Positions 55,642 through 64,000 of a stretch of DNA of 64,000 nt are shown piece after piece. The DNA is from Marivibrio halodurans (lineage in GTDB: Bacteria > Pseudomonadota > Alphaproteobacteria > UBA8366 > Aestuariispiraceae). The position numbers were made by a program, and so were the translations under genes. The first letter of the stretch is position 1. Each line of letters opens with the position of its first letter. A model generated the notes under the pieces. The model was not told the DNA's origin. It did no database searches and saw nothing but the letters and a program-made list of their open reading frames with translations. The DNA lies in assembly GCF_017963645.1 (NCBI RefSeq), contig NZ_JAGMWN010000005.1, forward strand, positions 310,001 to 374,000, in the 5' to 3' direction.

Positions 55642-57078
55642 ATGGGCGAGACGATCGATACCGACATCTGCGTCATCGGGGCGGGCAGCGGTGGGCTGTC
55701 CGTCGCCGCCGGCGCCTCGCAGATGGGCGCGCGCACGGTCCTGATAGAGCGTGGCGCCATGGGCGGGGATTGCCTCAATCACGGTTGCGTCCCTTCCAAG
55801 GCGTTGATCGCCGCCGGGCACGCGGCCCACGGCATGCGCGCCGCCGGGCACTTCGGTATCGCGCCCGTCGAGCCGGCCATCGACCGCGCGGGCCTGCACC
55901 GCCATGTCCGCCACGTGATCGAGGCAATCGCCCCCAATGACAGTGTCGAGCGGTTCGAAGGCCTCGGCGTCACCGTCCTGCAGGAAAGCGCGCGCTTCAC
56001 CGGCCCGCGCGAGGTAACGGCGGGCGACACCGTCGTGCGGGCGAAATGGATCGTCGTCGCCACCGGCTCCACGCCGCTGGTGCCGCCGATTCCGGGGCTG
56101 GCCGACATCCCCTATCTGACCAACGAGACGATCTTCGGCCTGGAAGAGGAGATCGATCATCTGATCGTCATCGGCGGTGGTCCCATCGGGCTGGAGATGG
56201 CGCAGGCGCACCGGCGCCTCGGCGCGCGGGTGACGGTGCTGGAGGCCGGCCGTTTCCTCGCCAAGGACGATCCGGAGGCCACCGCCGTCGTGGTCGAGCG
56301 ATTGCGCGCCGAAGGCGTCGATCTACGCGACGGCACCAAGGTAACCGGCGCAAGCGCGCGCGAGGGCGGCGGCGCCACCCTAACCGTCGAAGACGCCGAC
56401 GGCGGGACGGAGACCGTTACCGGCAGCCATGTCCTGGTGGCGGCGGGGCGGGTGCCGACGACCGACGGCCTGGACCTGGAGGCGGCCGGCATCGCCCACG
56501 ACCGGCGCGGCATCACCGTCGACCGGCGCCTTCGGACGACGAATGCCCGCGTCTTCGCCATCGGCGACGTGGCGGGGGGGCCGCAATTCACGCACATGGC
56601 GGGCTATCACGCCGGGATCGTGATCCGCCAGGCGCTGTTCCGCATGGTCTGGGCCCGGACGGACGACCGCGCCGTCCCCTGGGTCACCTACACCGATCCC
56701 GAACTGGCGCATGTCGGGCTGCTGGCCGACGACGCGCTCGCGCGCCACGGCGAAGGCAATGTCACGATCCTGCGCTGGGGCTTCGAGGAGAACGACCGCG
56801 CCCAGGCCGAACGCCGGACGGACGGCTTCGTGAAGGCCGTGCTGGACAAGCGCGGCCGCGTCCTCGGCGCCACCATCGTCGGCGCCGGGGCGGGGGAGTT
56901 GCTGCTGCCCTGGGCGCTGGCCGTGCAGGGGCGGATGAGGATCGGCAAGCTCGCCGGTGTCATCGCCCCCTACCCCACACGCTCCGAAGCCAGCAAGCGC
57001 GCCGCCGGCAGCGCCTTCACCGGCACGCTCTTCTCGGAGCGAACGCGCAAGCTGGTGCGGTTCCTGCTGCGCTTCTAA
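55642..57078 (+). CDS. Flavin disulfide-type oxidoreductase (mercuric-reductase-like)
   Basis: A 478-residue pyridine nucleotide-disulfide oxidoreductase. The FAD site is at the N-terminus (CVIGAGSGGLSVAAGAS) and the redox disulfide is in GGDCLNHGCVPSKALI (C43/C48). The NAD(P) fold is in LIVIGGGPIGLEMAQA. At the C-terminus the catalytic His-Glu pair of lipoamide dehydrogenase (HPTLSE) reads Y-P-T-R-S-E, so the His is Tyr; this is seen in the mercuric-reductase-like branch of unknown substrate. It is therefore not a normal lipoamide dehydrogenase. No mer genes are nearby. Confidence 0.9.
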   Translation: MGETIDTDICVIGAGSGGLSVAAGASQMGARTVLIERGAMGGDCLNHGCVPSKALIAAGHAAHGMRAAGHFGIAPVEPAIDRAGLHRHVRHVIEAIAPNDSVERFEGLGVTVLQESARFTGPREVTAGDTVVRAKWIVVATGSTPLVPPIPGLADIPYLTNETIFGLEEEIDHLIVIGGGPIGLEMAQAHRRLGARVTVLEAGRFLAKDDPEATAVVVERLRAEGVDLRDGTKVTGASAREGGGATLTVEDADGGTETVTGSHVLVAAGRVPTTDGLDLEAAGIAHDRRGITVDRRLRTTNARVFAIGDVAGGPQFTHMAGYHAGIVIRQALFRMVWARTDDRAVPWVTYTDPELAHVGLLADDALARHGEGNVTILRWGFEENDRAQAERRTDGFVKAVLDKRGRVLGATIVGAGAGELLLPWALAVQGRMRIGKLAGVIAPYPTRSEASKRAAGSAFTGTLFSERTRKLVRFLLRF

Positions 57079-57082
57079 TCGC

Positions 57083-57215
57083 GAGGTTGGAGACGGCCAG
57101 GCGGAGCTCGCCATATTTATGCGCAAAGCTGCGCACCGCGCCGTTTCGATGCTGTTCCAGGCATCGACCGATCTCTGTCGTCGATCCGATATAGAGCGTT
57201 CCGTTCTTCCGGGTC
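57083..57215 (-). pseudogene. GIY-YIG (UPF0213-type) nuclease relic
   Basis: Reading the reverse strand gives RKNGTLYIGSTTEIGRCLEQ, then HRNGAVRSFAHKYGELRL. This matches the core of the small GIY-YIG family UPF0213 (RNGTLYIGVT..L..R..EHR.G..F..KY...L). The N-terminal GIY strand and the C-terminal part are missing or out of frame, and no start codon is suitable. It is probably a decayed gene at the left edge of the AT-rich islet. Confidence 0.65.
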
Positions 57216-57379
57216 GGCTCCAGCAGGGAGCGAAGAAGTTTCAAACTTTGACACAATACCCGCTTCTGACCTGTACCAGCCCCTAGACACATGAAGGAGA
57301 AAGCCGATCTTAGATTGCTGACAAAGAATGACAAAACAGCAAAATTAAGAGTGTACACAGACCAAACCGGGAAAAAACA

Positions 57380-57778
57380 ATGAGCGACACCCCCGAACAG
57401 AGATTCGAGCAATGGTTACAAACGGCCACACGCTACTTTGTTTTGATCAATGCGGGAGGCGCAGTCGCAGTCCTAAGTTTTATTGGCGCAAGCCTTACAT
57501 GCAGCCTGTCTCCAAATATAGCTGTCATTTCTCTATTTTTCTTTGTTGCCGGACTGGTTATTGCAGGCATTGTTATTTTGGGTCAATTGACTTTTTCATA
57601 CCGTGTGTATTTAATGGATGATGCGAATCCACACGGAGCAGATATTTCGATCAATAGCAAACCGGTAACGCGATTCGGAAATTGGGTAGAACCACGCACG
57701 GGATCTTTCCTGGCTGACTCTTTTTTTCTTTTTGTTCTGGGGGCATCTATCGGGCTGCTCGCTCTTATTAGCTGGTGA
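57380..57778 (+). CDS. Small membrane protein of unknown function in AT-rich islet
   Basis: A 132-residue protein with three predicted membrane helices at about residues 18-42, 46-72 and 110-131, and a short polar N-terminus (MSDTPEQRFEQWLQTATRY). The loop between helices 2 and 3 is polar. I do not recognise the family. GGGA lies about ten bases before the ATG. Base composition is much more AT-rich than in neighbouring genes and codon use differs, which suggests recent transfer. Confidence 0.7.
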   Translation: MSDTPEQRFEQWLQTATRYFVLINAGGAVAVLSFIGASLTCSLSPNIAVISLFFFVAGLVIAGIVILGQLTFSYRVYLMDDANPHGADISINSKPVTRFGNWVEPRTGSFLADSFFLFVLGASIGLLALISW

Positions 57779-58037
57779 CGAGTGCGCACGCTTAGTCAGT
57801 TAGATCAAATGCCCTTCATTCGCTTAATATCTCAGCCTGTGCTAATTTCCATAGCTACAATTAAAGCTATCTGATCTCTTGGTTTCTTCTTTTATGCTAC
57901 ACGCAGTAGATTTTTATCGGCTCCTATACGTCTTTTGCGGGACCCGCATGGACATAAGCGACGATCGACCAAGATGCCGGCCTTCAGTTTGAAGATATGA
58001 AGGGTAAGAGGCATTCCATAAGCAGTTGGCGGTAGAT
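57779..58037. other. AT-rich non-coding part of the islet
   Basis: About 260 bases of AT-rich sequence between the small membrane protein and the end of queG. I see no gene, tRNA or clear repeat in it. Confidence 0.5.
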
Positions 58038-59156
58038 TCACCCCAGCGCGCGCGCCCATTCCTCGATCACGTCGGCGTCGCGCTCCGCCTCGCGCTTGCC
58101 GGCGAGGCTCGCGCAGCGCGCGGGCGCCAGTTTCGAGAGCGCCCAGACGGCCGCCCCGCGCACCACGGGGGCGGCATCCTCCAACAGGCGCTCGACCGGC
58201 GGGGCGAGGCTTTCCTCCCCGCTATTGCCGCAGGCGATCAGCACGTTGCGCAGAAAGCGGTCGCGCCCGATCCGCTTCACCGGCGAGGCGGTGAAGAGCG
58301 CGCGGAACGCCGCGTCGTCGAGGGTCAGGAGGTGCTCCAGCCGCGCCCCATGCGCGCCGGGGCGGGGCAGGAAGGCGGTTTCCTCCGTCGGGACGGCGAA
58401 CTTGTTCCACGGGCAGATGGCGAGGCAATCGTCGCAGCCATAGATGCGGTTGCCCATCGCCTCCCGGAATTCGTGCGGGATCGGCCCCTTATGCTCGATC
58501 GTCAGATAGCTGATGCAGCGCGTCGCATCGAGCGTATAGGGCGCCGGGAAGGCATCGGTCGGACAGATGTCGAGGCACCGCCGGCAGCCGCCGCAATGAT
58601 CGCCCTCCGCCGAATCCGGCGGCAGGGCCATGTCGGTGAATATCTCCCCCAGGAAGAGCCAGCTTCCCAGGTCCCGGCTGACCAGATTGCTGTGCTTGCC
58701 CTGCCAGCCGACGCGGGTCAGCGCGGCCAGCGGCTTCTCCATCACCGGGGCCGTGTCGACGAAGACCTTCACCCGGCAGCCATAGGTCTCGACCATCCAA
58801 CGCGCGATGCGCTTCAGCCGCTTCTTGATCAGGTCGTGATAGTCGCGATTGCGGGCATAGGCGGAGATATTGGCCCGGTCGCGCCGGCGGAGCGCCGTCA
58901 TCGGGTTGCTCTCCGGCCCGTAATTGAGGCCGAGGACCAGCACGCTCTCCACTTCCGGCCAGAGGGTTCGGGGGTCGCGCCGGCGGGCCAGCGTATCGGC
59001 CATCCAGCCCATCTCACCATGTTCGCCATTGGCGACGAAGGTGTCGAGGCGCGCCTGCTCCCGCGGGCCGACCCGGGCCGGCGCGACGCCGGCGACACTG
59101 AACCCCTCGGCCAGCGCGCGGTCGGTGATCGCCTGCTTGCGGTCGTCGTCCGTCAT
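58038..59156 (-). CDS. queG: Epoxyqueuosine reductase
   Basis: QueG reduces epoxyqueuosine to queuosine in tRNA, the last step of the pathway, using cobalamin and two 4Fe-4S clusters. The 372-residue protein has the ferredoxin motifs CGGCRRCLDICPT and CDDCLAICPWNKF, and a late HEAT-like repeat region (VVRGAAVWALSKL). The start at 59156 gives MTDDDRKQAITDRALAEG. It is the last gene of yhhQ-queA-tgt-queG, 16 bases after tgt. Confidence 0.96.
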   Translation of the reverse strand: MTDDDRKQAITDRALAEGFSVAGVAPARVGPREQARLDTFVANGEHGEMGWMADTLARRRDPRTLWPEVESVLVLGLNYGPESNPMTALRRRDRANISAYARNRDYHDLIKKRLKRIARWMVETYGCRVKVFVDTAPVMEKPLAALTRVGWQGKHSNLVSRDLGSWLFLGEIFTDMALPPDSAEGDHCGGCRRCLDICPTDAFPAPYTLDATRCISYLTIEHKGPIPHEFREAMGNRIYGCDDCLAICPWNKFAVPTEETAFLPRPGAHGARLEHLLTLDDAAFRALFTASPVKRIGRDRFLRNVLIACGNSGEESLAPPVERLLEDAAPVVRGAAVWALSKLAPARCASLAGKREAERDADVIEEWARALG

Positions 59157-59172
59157 GGGCGGGACGGTACCC

Positions 59173-60300
59173 TTACAAGGGCGCGATGTCGCCCATCGCG
59201 TAGGTTCGGCGGAAGGCCGCCGCATGCGCCGCCAGCCGGCCTTCCGCGATGGCGCCCCGCAGCCCCGCCATCAGGCGCTGATAGAACTGCACATTGTGGC
59301 GCGTCGCCAGCATCGGCCCCAGCATTTCACCCGCGCGGACAAGATGGTGCATATAGGCACGGGAATAGTTCGCGCAGGCCGGGCAGGGGCAGTCCTCCTC
59401 CAACGGGCGGGGATCGTCCGCATGCCGGGCGTTCTTCAGATTGATCGGCCCGCGCGCGGTGAAGATCTGCCCCGTCCGGCCGGACCGGGTGGGCAGCACG
59501 CAATCGAACATGTCGATGCCGCGTTCCACCGCGCCGACGATATCGTCTGGCTTGCCCACGCCCATCAGATAGCGCGGCTTGTCCGTGGGCAGCAGCGGCA
59601 CGGTATAATCCAGCACCTCGAACATCAGCTCCTGCCCCTCCCCGACCGCGAGGCCACCGACGGCATAGCCCTCGAAGCCGATATCCGTCAGCGCCGCGAC
59701 CGAGCGTTCGCGCAAATCCTGGTGAACGCCCCCCTGCACGATACCGAAGAGGCCGTAGCCCGGACGCGCCACGAAGGCCGCGCGCGAGCGCGCCGCCCAG
59801 CGCATGGAGAGCTCCATGGAGGATTCCACCTCCTCGCGGCTGGCCGGATATTTCGTGCATTCGTCGAAAGCCATGGTGATATCGGCGTCGAGCCGGCGCT
59901 GGATATCCATGGAGCTTTCGGGCGACAGCGTGTGATAGCTGCCGTCGATATGGCTGCGGAAGCGGACCCCCTCCTCCGTCAGCTTGCGCAGATCGGCGAG
60001 CGACATGACCTGGAACCCGCCGCTATCGGTCAGGATCGGCCCCGGCCAATTCATGAAGCGGTGGAGGCCGCCCAGGCGCTCCACCCGCTCCGCGCCCGGG
60101 CGCAGCATCAGGTGATAGGTATTGCCCAGCACGATCTCCGCCCCCGTGGCGGCGACATCCTCCGGCGTCATCGCCTTGACCGTGCCGGCGGTGCCGACGG
60201 GCATGAAGGCGGGGGTCTCAACCGGCCCGTGCGCGGTCGTCACCGTTCCGCGCCGCGCCTGTCCGTCCGTCGCATGCAGGGTGAAGGAAAAATCGGTCAT
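59173..60300 (-). CDS. tgt: tRNA-guanine (queuine) transglycosylase
   Basis: Tgt swaps guanine-34 for preQ1 in tRNAs with GUN anticodons. This 375-residue protein has [18 protein letters not shown], the catalytic Asp regions ([10 protein letters not shown] and the later [13 protein letters not shown]), and the zinc site [17 protein letters not shown]. Its ATG overlaps the queA stop in ATGA, which couples the two. Confidence 0.97.
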   Translation of the reverse strand: MTDFSFTLHATDGQARRGTVTTAHGPVETPAFMPVGTAGTVKAMTPEDVAATGAEIVLGNTYHLMLRPGAERVERLGGLHRFMNWPGPILTDSGGFQVMSLADLRKLTEEGVRFRSHIDGSYHTLSPESSMDIQRRLDADITMAFDECTKYPASREEVESSMELSMRWAARSRAAFVARPGYGLFGIVQGGVHQDLRERSVAALTDIGFEGYAVGGLAVGEGQELMFEVLDYTVPLLPTDKPRYLMGVGKPDDIVGAVERGIDMFDCVLPTRSGRTGQIFTARGPINLKNARHADDPRPLEEDCPCPACANYSRAYMHHLVRAGEMLGPMLATRHNVQFYQRLMAGLRGAIAEGRLAAHAAAFRRTYAMGDIAPL

Positions 60301-61424
60301 CGGCGCGGGCTCCCGTCATCGGCGCCGCCGCCATCCGCCCGCTCCAGCAGGCAGGCGTCGCCATAGCTGAAGAACCGATAATCGGCGGCGATGGCGTGCG
60401 CATAGGCCGCCCGCATCCTCTCCAGCCCCGAGAAGGCGCTGACCAGCATGAAGAGGGTGGAGCGCGGCAGATGGAAATTCGTCAACAACAGATCGACCCC
60501 ATGGAAGCGGTGACCGGGGGTGATGAAAATGTCTGTGCTGCCCTCGAAGGGCGGGACAGTGCCCGCCCGGCCGGTCGCGACGGCTTCCCGGGCCGCGCTC
60601 TCCAGCGTGCGCAGCGCCGTCGTGCCGACGGCCACGACGCGCCCGCCGTCGCGGCGCGCGCGGGCGATGGCCTCCGCCGTCTCTTTCGGCAGGCGCGCCC
60701 ATTCGCTGTGCATGATGTGGGCGTCGGTATCCTCCGCCTTCACGGGCGCGAAGGTGCCGGCACCGACATGCAGGGTGACATGGGCCCGGCCGATCCCGGC
60801 CGCCTCCAGCGCCTCGATCAGGCGCGGGGTGAAATGCAGCCCCGCCGTCGGCGCCGCGACGGCCCCTTCCTCCCGCGCGAAGAGGGTCTGATAGGCCGCC
60901 CGGTCGTCCGGGGTGGCCGCTTCGGCTTCCATATCCGCATCCGCTTCAGGGCGTGGACGCTTGATATAGGGCGGCAACGGCATCCGCCCGACGGCCCATA
61001 GGGCCTCGCGCAACGCGCTCCCCGACCGGTCGAACAGCAGATCGACACGTCCGTCCGCCTGCTTCTCCGCCACCCGCGCGCCTAAAACCCCATCGGCGAA
61101 GAGGATCGCGTCGCCGGGCTTCAACCGTTTCGCCGGGCGGCAATAGGCGCGCCAGCGGTCGGCGGCGATCTCCTCCACCAGGGTGGCTTCGATCGCGCCG
61201 CCGCTTTCCGCCCGCCGCCCGTGAAGGCGGGTCGGTATCACCTTCGTGTCGTTGACGATCAGCAGATCGCCCGCCCGCAGCAGGTCCGGGAGGTCGCGGA
61301 CCCCGCGATCGGCGAAACCGCCCACCGCCGGCACATGCAGCAGCCGGGCGGAATCGCGCGGGCTCGCGGGGGCCTGCGCGATCCGCTCCGGCGGCAGGTC
61401 GAAATCGAACAGATCGACACGCAT
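60297..61424 (-). CDS. queA: S-adenosylmethionine:tRNA ribosyltransferase-isomerase
   Basis: QueA adds the epoxycyclopentanediol ring from SAM to preQ1 in tRNA. The 375-residue protein has the start [19 protein letters not shown], then [31 protein letters not shown] and [17 protein letters not shown]. The open frame extends far upstream but the ATG at 61424 is the normal start. It overlaps tgt by 4 bases and follows the transporter by 26 bases. Confidence 0.97.
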   Translation of the reverse strand: MRVDLFDFDLPPERIAQAPASPRDSARLLHVPAVGGFADRGVRDLPDLLRAGDLLIVNDTKVIPTRLHGRRAESGGAIEATLVEEIAADRWRAYCRPAKRLKPGDAILFADGVLGARVAEKQADGRVDLLFDRSGSALREALWAVGRMPLPPYIKRPRPEADADMEAEAATPDDRAAYQTLFAREEGAVAAPTAGLHFTPRLIEALEAAGIGRAHVTLHVGAGTFAPVKAEDTDAHIMHSEWARLPKETAEAIARARRDGGRVVAVGTTALRTLESAAREAVATGRAGTVPPFEGSTDIFITPGHRFHGVDLLLTNFHLPRSTLFMLVSAFSGLERMRAAYAHAIAADYRFFSYGDACLLERADGGGADDGSPRR

Positions 61425-61450
61425 GGACGGTTTCGCTCGGGCGCCGGCGC

Positions 61451-62029
61451 TCAGGCCGCCTCGGCCGCGCGGAGGGTCCTCGGATAGAAGGCGACGATGG
61501 CGCGGAAGGCCGGCAGCAGCAGCAGCGCCATGGCGAGCTTCGACAGGAAATCGCCGAAGCCGAGGCTGACCCACGGTACCGACGTACCGGCGAAGGCGAT
61601 CGAGAAGAAAAGCGCCGTATCGACCGCCGATCCCAGGAACGAACTGACAAAGGGGGCCTTCCACCAGCTCTTGGCACGCAGTTGATCGAAGACGGTGACG
61701 TCGAGCAACTGCGCCAGCAGGAAGGCCGAGCCGGAGGCGATCGCGATCCGTGTCGGCGCGAAGATCAGCGACAGGATCACCCCGACCGCGAAGCCGACAT
61801 AGACGACGCGGCGCGCGGCGCCCGCGCCGAACAGCCGGTTGGTCGTGTCGGTCACCAGGAAGGCGATCGGATAGCTGACCGCGCCGTAGGTCAGCCAGTC
61901 GGCGAGGTTCAAGCCGCCGACGGTCGCCTGGATCGGATATTGGACGAGGATATTGGCGGCCAGGATCACCAGACCCATGGCCAGCATGGGCGGCAGCAAC
62001 AGCCCCGCCCGAACGCGCGTGTCCGTCAT
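61451..62029 (-). CDS. yhhQ: Queuosine precursor transporter (YhhQ/VUT family)
   Basis: A 192-residue inner-membrane protein of the VUT/YhhQ family, which imports preQ0 and preQ1. Markers are [34 protein letters not shown] and [16 protein letters not shown]. About six membrane helices. The ATG at 62029 has GAGGG about nine bases upstream; an ATG nine bases earlier lies directly against that site and is unlikely. It leads the queuosine operon, so the cell can salvage precursor bases as well as use QueF. I saw no preQ1 riboswitch upstream. Confidence 0.93.
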   Translation of the reverse strand: MTDTRVRAGLLLPPMLAMGLVILAANILVQYPIQATVGGLNLADWLTYGAVSYPIAFLVTDTTNRLFGAGAARRVVYVGFAVGVILSLIFAPTRIAIASGSAFLLAQLLDVTVFDQLRAKSWWKAPFVSSFLGSAVDTALFFSIAFAGTSVPWVSLGFGDFLSKLAMALLLLPAFRAIVAFYPRTLRAAEAA

Positions 62030-62212
62030 CGTTATCATCCCTCATGCGCCGGGCGGATTGGCTTGCCCATTCCCCATCGGGGGGCGGGTGGGCCAGCGCG
62101 GCAGGGGCCACGCCCCCGGCGTCCGTTCTACGGGTGCGGGCGATATAGGCGGATGCGGCGGCGCGGTCAATCGCGGGGGCGCCCGCCACGCCTCCCCTCA
62201 CGTCGGCTCGCC

Positions 62213-63388
62213 CTACCAGTCCGCGCGCCGTGTCCAGGCCACCGCCGCCGCCAGCACGACGAACAGCGCCGACGCCGCGCAGGCGGCCGCGAAGCCGATC
62301 CGGTCATAAAGCTGGCCCAGCAGGAAAGGCCCCAGGAAGATCGACCCATAGGTGATCGTCGTATGCAGGCCGAGCAGCATGCGCCGCCGCGTCTCTCCAC
62401 GCCGCGACAGCAACAGGATGATCAGATTGACCCCGACATGGTTCGCCACGCCCCAGAGAAAGGCGGCGGCGAGCGCGGGCGCGATATGCGTCGTCGCCGG
62501 CGGCAGCCCGACATAGATCGCCCCCAGCACCAGCAGAACCACCGGAAAAACCCGCCGCGCGCCCCAGCGATCGACCGCGCCCATGGCATAGCTCGCCAAC
62601 CCGAAACCCGCGCCATAGGCCAGGACGACGATCCCGGAAAGGCTCGCGCTCGCCCCGATCGCCTCGTGCAGGCGCGTGCCGAGATAGGGATAGAGCCCAT
62701 AAAACGCCGTCATATAGAGCAGGCAAATCAACAGCAGCGGCCGCGCGCCCCGCGCCGACAGGCTCTCCCCCAGGCTGGGGCGCGGCCCCGCCGGCCCAAC
62801 CTGTCCAGCCGGTTCAGCCGGTCCAGCCGCACCGCGCGGCAGACGCGCGAAGCCCGCCACCGTCAGCGCCGCGAACCCGGCCAGGATGAGATAGACCGCC
62901 CGCCACCCGGCCATGTCCGCGACGAAGGCGGAGAAAGGCACCCCCAGTACCAGCGCGATCCCCCATCCCCGGATGACGCGGCCGAGGGTTCGGCCGCCCT
63001 GTCCCGCCGGAGCATTGGCGGTGGCGGCATCGTAGATAGTCGGCAACATGCCCCCCACCATGGCCCCGATCGCCGCCTGGCAGAGCGCGAGGTGCCACCA
63101 TGCCCGCGACAGCGCGCTGCCCAACAGGAAAAGGGCAAGCACCGTGCCGCCGACGCACAGGATGCGCCGCGCCGACCAGGTGACGGCGCTCCGCGCGAAG
63201 AGGAAGGAGGTCAGTGCCGTCGCCGCCCCGAAGGCGGAGATCGCCCGTGCCACCGCGATGGGTGTGCTGTCCAGGTCGCGGGCCACGTCGATCAGGATGG
63301 GGCTCAACACGAAGGAATTGGACCCGATCACCATGATCCCGAGGGTCAGAACCCATATGCCGGGGGCGCCCGAATCCTGTTCCTTCAT
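62213..63388 (-). CDS. MFS transporter (DHA1-like)
   Basis: A 391-residue major facilitator transporter with about twelve membrane helices. The N-terminal half has [18 protein letters not shown], a common opening in the DHA1/AraJ-type efflux group, and the loop between helices 6 and 7 is Pro/Gly-rich ([14 protein letters not shown]). The ATG at 63388 follows GGAGG. It is divergent from an Lrp/AsnC regulator about 85 bases away, which probably controls it. The substrate is unknown but may be an amino acid or related compound. Confidence 0.9.
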   Translation of the reverse strand: MKEQDSGAPGIWVLTLGIMVIGSNSFVLSPILIDVARDLDSTPIAVARAISAFGAATALTSFLFARSAVTWSARRILCVGGTVLALFLLGSALSRAWWHLALCQAAIGAMVGGMLPTIYDAATANAPAGQGGRTLGRVIRGWGIALVLGVPFSAFVADMAGWRAVYLILAGFAALTVAGFARLPRGAAGPAEPAGQVGPAGPRPSLGESLSARGARPLLLICLLYMTAFYGLYPYLGTRLHEAIGASASLSGIVVLAYGAGFGLASYAMGAVDRWGARRVFPVVLLVLGAIYVGLPPATTHIAPALAAAFLWGVANHVGVNLIILLLSRRGETRRRMLLGLHTTITYGSIFLGPFLLGQLYDRIGFAAACAASALFVVLAAAVAWTRRADW

Positions 63389-63475
63389 GGCTGATTCCTC
63401 CATATTTCATTCGGTACGATCTATATTTTCCGTATGAGGTTCCGCCCGATGCGGCAAGGAGAATGGGCAACCGGC

Positions 63476-63973
63476 ATGGAAGAAACGAATGGAACTCGGC
63501 GGCGGCCGACCGCGCCGCCCGCCATCGACGACACCGACCGAAGGATATTAAGGCTGCTGGCCGAGGATGCGACGCGCACCTATGCGGAACTCGGGCGACG
63601 CGTCCATCTCTCCCCGCCCGCCGTGCATGAGCGGGTGCGCCGCCTGAAGCGCGACGGCGTCATCCGGGGCACGGTGGCGCGGCTCGACGGAACGGCGATC
63701 GGTTGTCCGCTGTTGGCCTTCATCCATGTGGAGACGGAAGGGCGCGCCTTCACCAGGACGCTCGACAGCTTCGCGGCGATCGCGGACGTGGAGGAGGTAC
63801 ATACCGTCGCGGGCGATGCCGGCGTGGTTCTCAAGGTGCGCACGCGCGACACGGGCGATCTCGAACGCCTGCTCGCCCGGCTTTACGAGATGGAGGGGGT
63901 GCGGGCCGCGAAATCCTTCGTCGTGCTCGGCACCTATCTGGAACGGGGACCGCACCCCGATATCGATCTATAG
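63476..63973 (+). CDS. Lrp/AsnC family transcriptional regulator
   Basis: A 165-residue regulator of the feast/famine family. The N-terminal winged HTH has IDDTDRRILRLLAEDATRTYAEL (partly quoted: DDTDRRILRLLAED) and VHLSPPAVHERVRRLKRDG. The C-terminal RAM/AsnC ligand domain follows with VEEVHTVAGDAGVVLKVRT. The start at 63476 is a choice: ATGs at 63434 and 63449 are in frame and AAGGAG lies 14 bases upstream of mine. It is divergent from the MFS transporter, which suggests local control. Confidence 0.93.
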   Translation: MEETNGTRRRPTAPPAIDDTDRRILRLLAEDATRTYAELGRRVHLSPPAVHERVRRLKRDGVIRGTVARLDGTAIGCPLLAFIHVETEGRAFTRTLDSFAAIADVEEVHTVAGDAGVVLKVRTRDTGDLERLLARLYEMEGVRAAKSFVVLGTYLERGPHPDIDL

Positions 63974-64000
63974 CGGGCGGTGAAAGCCGTCCGTCGAGCA

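Noticed and set aside
57017-57412. 131-codon reverse frame as an intact GIY-YIG gene
   Set aside because: Only about 40 residues match; the N-terminal catalytic strand is missing and the rest is unrelated, so I call it a relic.
62030-62212. Possible preQ1 riboswitch upstream of yhhQ
   Set aside because: I could not find the conserved preQ1-I or preQ1-II core sequences.

Overview
The window is GC-rich, densely coding DNA that reads like an alphaproteobacterium, most probably a Rhodospirillales-type and perhaps marine organism. That placement is an inference. It rests on several dispersed PAS_5 (PF07310) genes, a long tandem-domain dCTP deaminase, the hflK-hflC-DUF2065-degP order, and many osmolyte and phosphonate enzymes. 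I see no rRNA, tRNA, CRISPR array, prophage or intact insertion sequence.

0-5 kb: a truncated YcaD-like MFS transporter, a PAS_5 protein, a LysE exporter, SufE, and a lower-GC islet with one DUF4041/T5orf172 GIY-YIG-like protein. 5-11 kb: an organophosphorus region. A PhyH dioxygenase and a DMSP-lyase-like cupin are divergent from phnW-phnX. Converging on phnX is a formylglycine phosphonate monoesterase/phosphodiesterase followed by a glycerophosphodiesterase. 11-20.4 kb: a YrbG-type antiporter, an AraC regulator with azlCD (and candidate operators), two PAS_5 genes on either side of a fused HyuA-HyuB 5-oxoprolinase, and a second PhyH enzyme.

20.5-28.4 kb: methylmalonate-semialdehyde dehydrogenase and a trimethyllysine-dioxygenase-like enzyme, cspA with leader and terminator, a 175-bp palindromic MITE-like element, a dimethylformamidase-type large subunit, an ArsC/Spx-like protein, an N-formylglutamate amidohydrolase and RidA. 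28.4-33.6 kb: a three-gene envelope system made of a LolA-like periplasmic protein, an RND/MMPL permease fused to a cyclic-nucleotide-binding domain, and an outer-membrane barrel. 34-38 kb: a double-CDGSH iron-sulfur protein, a lipoprotein, a DoeA-like ectoine hydrolase and a PAS histidine kinase.

38-47 kb: queF with glutathione-dependent formaldehyde detoxification genes, an HpcH/HpaI aldolase, dCTP deaminase, a Tat-exported multicopper oxidase, a CAP protein and the Mrp/ApbC Fe-S carrier. 47-57 kb: hflK-hflC-DUF2065-degP, a gamma-butyrobetaine-dioxygenase-like enzyme, pepN and a flavin disulfide-type oxidoreductase. 57-58 kb is an AT-rich islet with a GIY-YIG relic and a small membrane protein. 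58-64 kb: the queuosine operon yhhQ-queA-tgt-queG, then an MFS transporter divergent from an Lrp/AsnC regulator.

The strongest themes are catabolism of methylated or phosphonate osmolytes (four Fe(II)/2-oxoglutarate oxygenases, PhnWX, a phosphonate monoesterase, DoeA-like, DMSP-lyase-like) and queuosine synthesis or salvage. The items I rate most worth a second look are the RND-cNMP fusion system, the PhyH/cupin pair beside phnWX, the two carnitine-type dioxygenases with degenerate zinc sites, and the palindromic element that supplies a stop codon.
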